From Crenothrix sp043729335 (GTDB lineage Bacteria > Pseudomonadota > Gammaproteobacteria > Methylococcales > Methylomonadaceae): DNA of 64,000 bases. This document shows positions 62,286-64,000 of this stretch, one piece after another. Under the pieces are notes generated by a model that was not told the origin of the DNA, made no database searches, and saw only the letters and a program-made list of their open reading frames with translations. How positions within the stretch are numbered: the first letter of the stretch is position 1; each line of letters begins with the position of its first letter. Where the stretch lies: positions 84,416 through 148,415 of the forward strand of contig NZ_JAYTLQ010000019.1 of assembly GCF_043729335.1 (NCBI RefSeq). Reading direction: 5' to 3'. The translations under genes and the position numbers were made by a program.

Positions 62286-62530
62286 TAGTTGCCACCTTGA
62301 ACAGCACGGCTAGCGGCAATACGTGAATCTATCCAAGCCTGAACTTCAGATTCAACCCAGGCTATTGTTCTGGAGCTTAAATTTATAGGGCGTGGGAAAG
62401 TTGGGTCGTACTGTGGTGATTTTGGGTTTAGTTTGTTGTATATGCTGGTTCGCTTTAGGCCAGTGGCTTGTTCGAGTTGAGGCCGTCTAATTGCGCGGTG
62501 TATGGGGTTTTGAGCGGGTAAGTTTTGCAT
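62285..62530 (-). CDS. alpA: AlpA-family transcriptional regulator
   Basis: 81 residues. A MerR-like helix-turn-helix is visible: IRRPQLEQATGLKRTSIYNKL, then YDPTFPRPINLSSRTIAWVESEVQAWI (cores). AlpA regulators control excision or replication genes in P4-type islands. Its upstream region has a consensus -10 and a perfect inverted repeat that overlap, which fits autoregulation. The stop overlaps the Ash-like gene. Confidence 0.88.
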   Translation of the reverse strand: MQNLPAQNPIHRAIRRPQLEQATGLKRTSIYNKLNPKSPQYDPTFPRPINLSSRTIAWVESEVQAWIDSRIAASRAVQGGN

Positions 62531-62538
62531 ATAATAGG

Positions 62539-62575
62539 CTTCCAGTGAATGAGTTGGTACTGGAAGTTGATTATA
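62539..62575 (-). promoter_or_regulatory. alpA promoter -10 with overlapping inverted-repeat operator
   Basis: The minus strand has TATAAT at 62570-62575. Immediately downstream is the inverted repeat CTTCCAGT (62539-62546) / ACTGGAAG (62559-62566), which spans the expected start of transcription. The -35 is poor, so an activator or a weak promoter is likely. Confidence 0.6.
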
Positions 62576-62835
62576 TGCACATCTTATTGAGGAATTAAGA
62601 TGAAAAATTTCATGTTTTGAATGTTTTTGTATGTCCTAAGCTGTATTTGTCCTAAGAAGTGAAAACCGGAAACAGGTTAACGAATCCTGCTTATTGCCCC
62701 GTCGGGCTATCCGGTTGATTGATTATAATCTAGTTGGTAGTACGTAACGCCATGTATGTTGGGCATTTATCTGTATGCCTCATTGAACTTATTTAAGTGC
62801 ATGATAGAATTAAATAATAATTAATGGAGGTTGCT

Positions 62836-63105
62836 ATGAATGCTGTTGTTAAAACAAAAGATATTGAAACGATTTTTGACCATAATATTACTTCAGATGA
62901 AATTCTTGCTTTAACAGATGGTTATCAAGAATCCCAAGAAGATTACTTATATGCGTTAGATCAAGACAGTGCTTTTGCTGATCTGTACCGCTTATATAGT
63001 CTTCGTGGCAACAGCGATAAAGCGTTATTTTTTTGTGATCAAATTACAGACATTGCCTTTAAAAACCAATTTAAAGCCCGTCCTTGTTGCGCTGCGCATT
63101 CCTGA
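62836..63105 (+). CDS. Hypothetical element protein, 89 residues
   Basis: From ATG 62836, with GGAGG six bases upstream. The N-terminal part (NAVVKTKDIETIFDHNITSDEILALTDG, in part) is acidic and helical, the C-terminus has a cysteine-rich end (ARPCCAAHS). It is the only clear plus-strand gene in the element. TATAAT near 62726 may belong to its promoter. No family recognised. Confidence 0.55.
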   Translation: MNAVVKTKDIETIFDHNITSDEILALTDGYQESQEDYLYALDQDSAFADLYRLYSLRGNSDKALFFCDQITDIAFKNQFKARPCCAAHS

Positions 63106-63273
63106 TTTGTACCTCTATTTTTGCTGTTTCATTAATAAGCGGTAAACTGAATACGCCTTAGAGCTGTGACCCTCACTAATTCTACGAGTGGTAGCGGAGC
63201 AATCCCCTAGTGAAGCTGGAGTTGAAGTACCAGCCATGCTTTAAGGTTTCTTTATCTCTCTATATTTAAAGTT

Positions 63274-64000
63274 TCAAACTGCCCTGTTAATCGGTATCAC
63301 CACCGCACCATTCTTTAAAGTATCAAGATAATCCGCCCACTGTTGCATCATTGCCCGTCTTTCTGGAAGGTGGGCGGTTCTGTTGTAAGCTCTGCCGTTA
63401 GCGTCCCTGACTGCGTGGGCTAATTGATGTTCTATGAAGTCGGGACGAATGCCTAATACCTCGTCCATGATAGTTCTGGCCATTGCCCTAAAGCCGTGGG
63501 CAGTCATTTGATCGGAACTGTAACCAAGCCGCCGCAATGCTGCCCCCAAAGTATTTTCACTCATGCACCTGTTACCGTGCGGTGTGCGTTCTGAGGGGAA
63601 TACATAACGGCCATGGCCTGTTAACGGGTGAAGTTCTGAAAGTATCGCTACTGCCTGGGTTGATAACGGGACAATGTGATCTGTTCCGGTTTTGGTGACA
63701 AAGTACCGCCATTCTTTAGCCTCTAAATCAATATGCTCCCATTCAGCCGCCCTTAATTCACCTGGACGCACAAACACCAACGGCGCAAGCTTCAACGCAG
63801 ATAAAGCAGTAAATGTGCCTGTGTATTTGTCGATTGCCCGTAGCAGTTCGCCCACTTCCTTGGGTTCCGTAATTGATGCAAAATGCCCACCTTTGGCCAC
63901 GGGTAACGCGCCTTTTAAATCCGGTGTAATGTCCCGTTCGGTTCTGCCAGTGGCCACCGCGTACCTGAAAACCTGCCCCACGATCTGTAAAACCCTGTGC
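63274..64000 (-). CDS. P4-type tyrosine recombinase (integrase), C-terminal part
   Basis: The reading frame extends beyond the right edge, so only about 240 residues are seen. Catalytic residues visible are Arg in VRPGELRAAEW, His-x-x-Arg in AHGFRAMARTI, His in IEHQLAHAV and Tyr in GRAYNRT. KTGTDHIVPLS is conserved before them. The coding region 63652-63733 has a degenerate copy at 54530-54607. The N-terminal DUF4102-type domain and attachment site must lie beyond 64000. Confidence 0.92.
   Translation of the reverse strand, partial: HRVLQIVGQVFRYAVATGRTERDITPDLKGALPVAKGGHFASITEPKEVGELLRAIDKYTGTFTALSALKLAPLVFVRPGELRAAEWEHIDLEAKEWRYFVTKTGTDHIVPLSTQAVAILSELHPLTGHGRYVFPSERTPHGNRCMSENTLGAALRRLGYSSDQMTAHGFRAMARTIMDEVLGIRPDFIEHQLAHAVRDANGRAYNRTAHLPERRAMMQQWADYLDTLKNGAVVIPINRAV

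Larger units (their letters stand above)
54509..64000. mobile_element. P4-like integrative element, left end to beyond the window
   Basis: The segment begins with an integrase remnant (54530-54607) and arm-type repeats. It contains alpA, an Ash/Icd-like gene, winged-helix, Toprim primase, ATPase/helicase, SSB, DUF1064 and DUF5681 genes, nearly all on the minus strand. It ends, in this window, within an intact P4-type integrase. No capsid, portal, large terminase or tail genes are present, so it is a satellite or genomic island rather than a complete prophage. Exact attachment sites cannot be fixed because the right end is missing. Confidence 0.75.

Noticed and set aside
63150..63250. Structured-looking spacer considered as an intron or retron RNA
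   Set aside because: Only short pairings (CACTA/TAGTG, CTGG/CCAG) are visible, no domain V motif, and no reverse transcriptase gene is near.

Overview
The window reads as chromosomal DNA of a moderate-GC, free-living gammaproteobacterium. The gene set fits an aquatic autotroph or methanotroph-like lineage such as Methylococcales: a DabAB inorganic-carbon transporter, assimilatory nitrate reduction under sigma-54 control, RND efflux and radical-SAM ArsS. No decisive marker gene (pmo, mxa, cbb) lies in the window, so this placement is inference.

Layout. 0-7 kb: operator-like palindromes, dabA-dabB, a DUF2490 outer-membrane protein and a glycine-rich lipoprotein, followed by a scrambled partial duplication and an IS1-type remnant. 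7-17 kb: PepSY protein, two-component system, TolC-like protein, MFS permease and an RND adaptor/pump pair, all on the + strand. 17-25 kb: a mixed region with a peptidoglycan-binding protein, NnrS, DUF455, VanZ, tRNA-Leu(UAA), DUF3047-ArsS, DUF4239, DUF4385 and a DCC-family protein. 25-38 kb: a nitrate assimilation locus. A PP2C/kinase fusion and a nitrate transporter face nirB-nirD-phzF across two divergent sigma-54 promoters with NtrC-like sites. The molybdoenzyme nitrate reductase and a fused ferredoxin/DmsC membrane partner follow, and a CcdAB toxin-antitoxin pair sits between these two. 38-48 kb: housekeeping genes, including DUF1343/NamZ, YciO-type Sua5, an M50 protease, scpA-[hicBA]-scpB, rluB, a GGDEF protein, htpX, a sugar-dehydrogenase-like protein and nudF. 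48-52 kb: a porin, a PstS-like binding protein and a membrane diguanylate cyclase in one operon. 52-54.5 kb: remnants of a defence locus, with a broken DUF962 gene, a broken type I restriction hsdR and an intact ImmA/IrrE-PIN pair. 54.5-64 kb: a P4-like integrative element (integrase, AlpA, Ash/Icd-like, winged helix, Toprim primase, ATPase/helicase, SSB, DUF1064, DUF5681) without virion structural genes. It runs off the right edge.

The best candidates for something undescribed are in the last 12 kb. The helicase gene carries an iteron-like array inside its coding sequence. Two related 35-36 bp palindromes sit in one spacer. A stacked hairpin plus terminator beside the primase operon looks like a small regulatory RNA. 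The ImmA-PIN pair beside the hsdR remnant looks like a surviving defence or toxin-antitoxin module. Both intact toxin-antitoxin pairs elsewhere (CcdAB, HicBA) sit between two genes whose products are expected to work together. All functional calls come from motif reading alone, without database searches.
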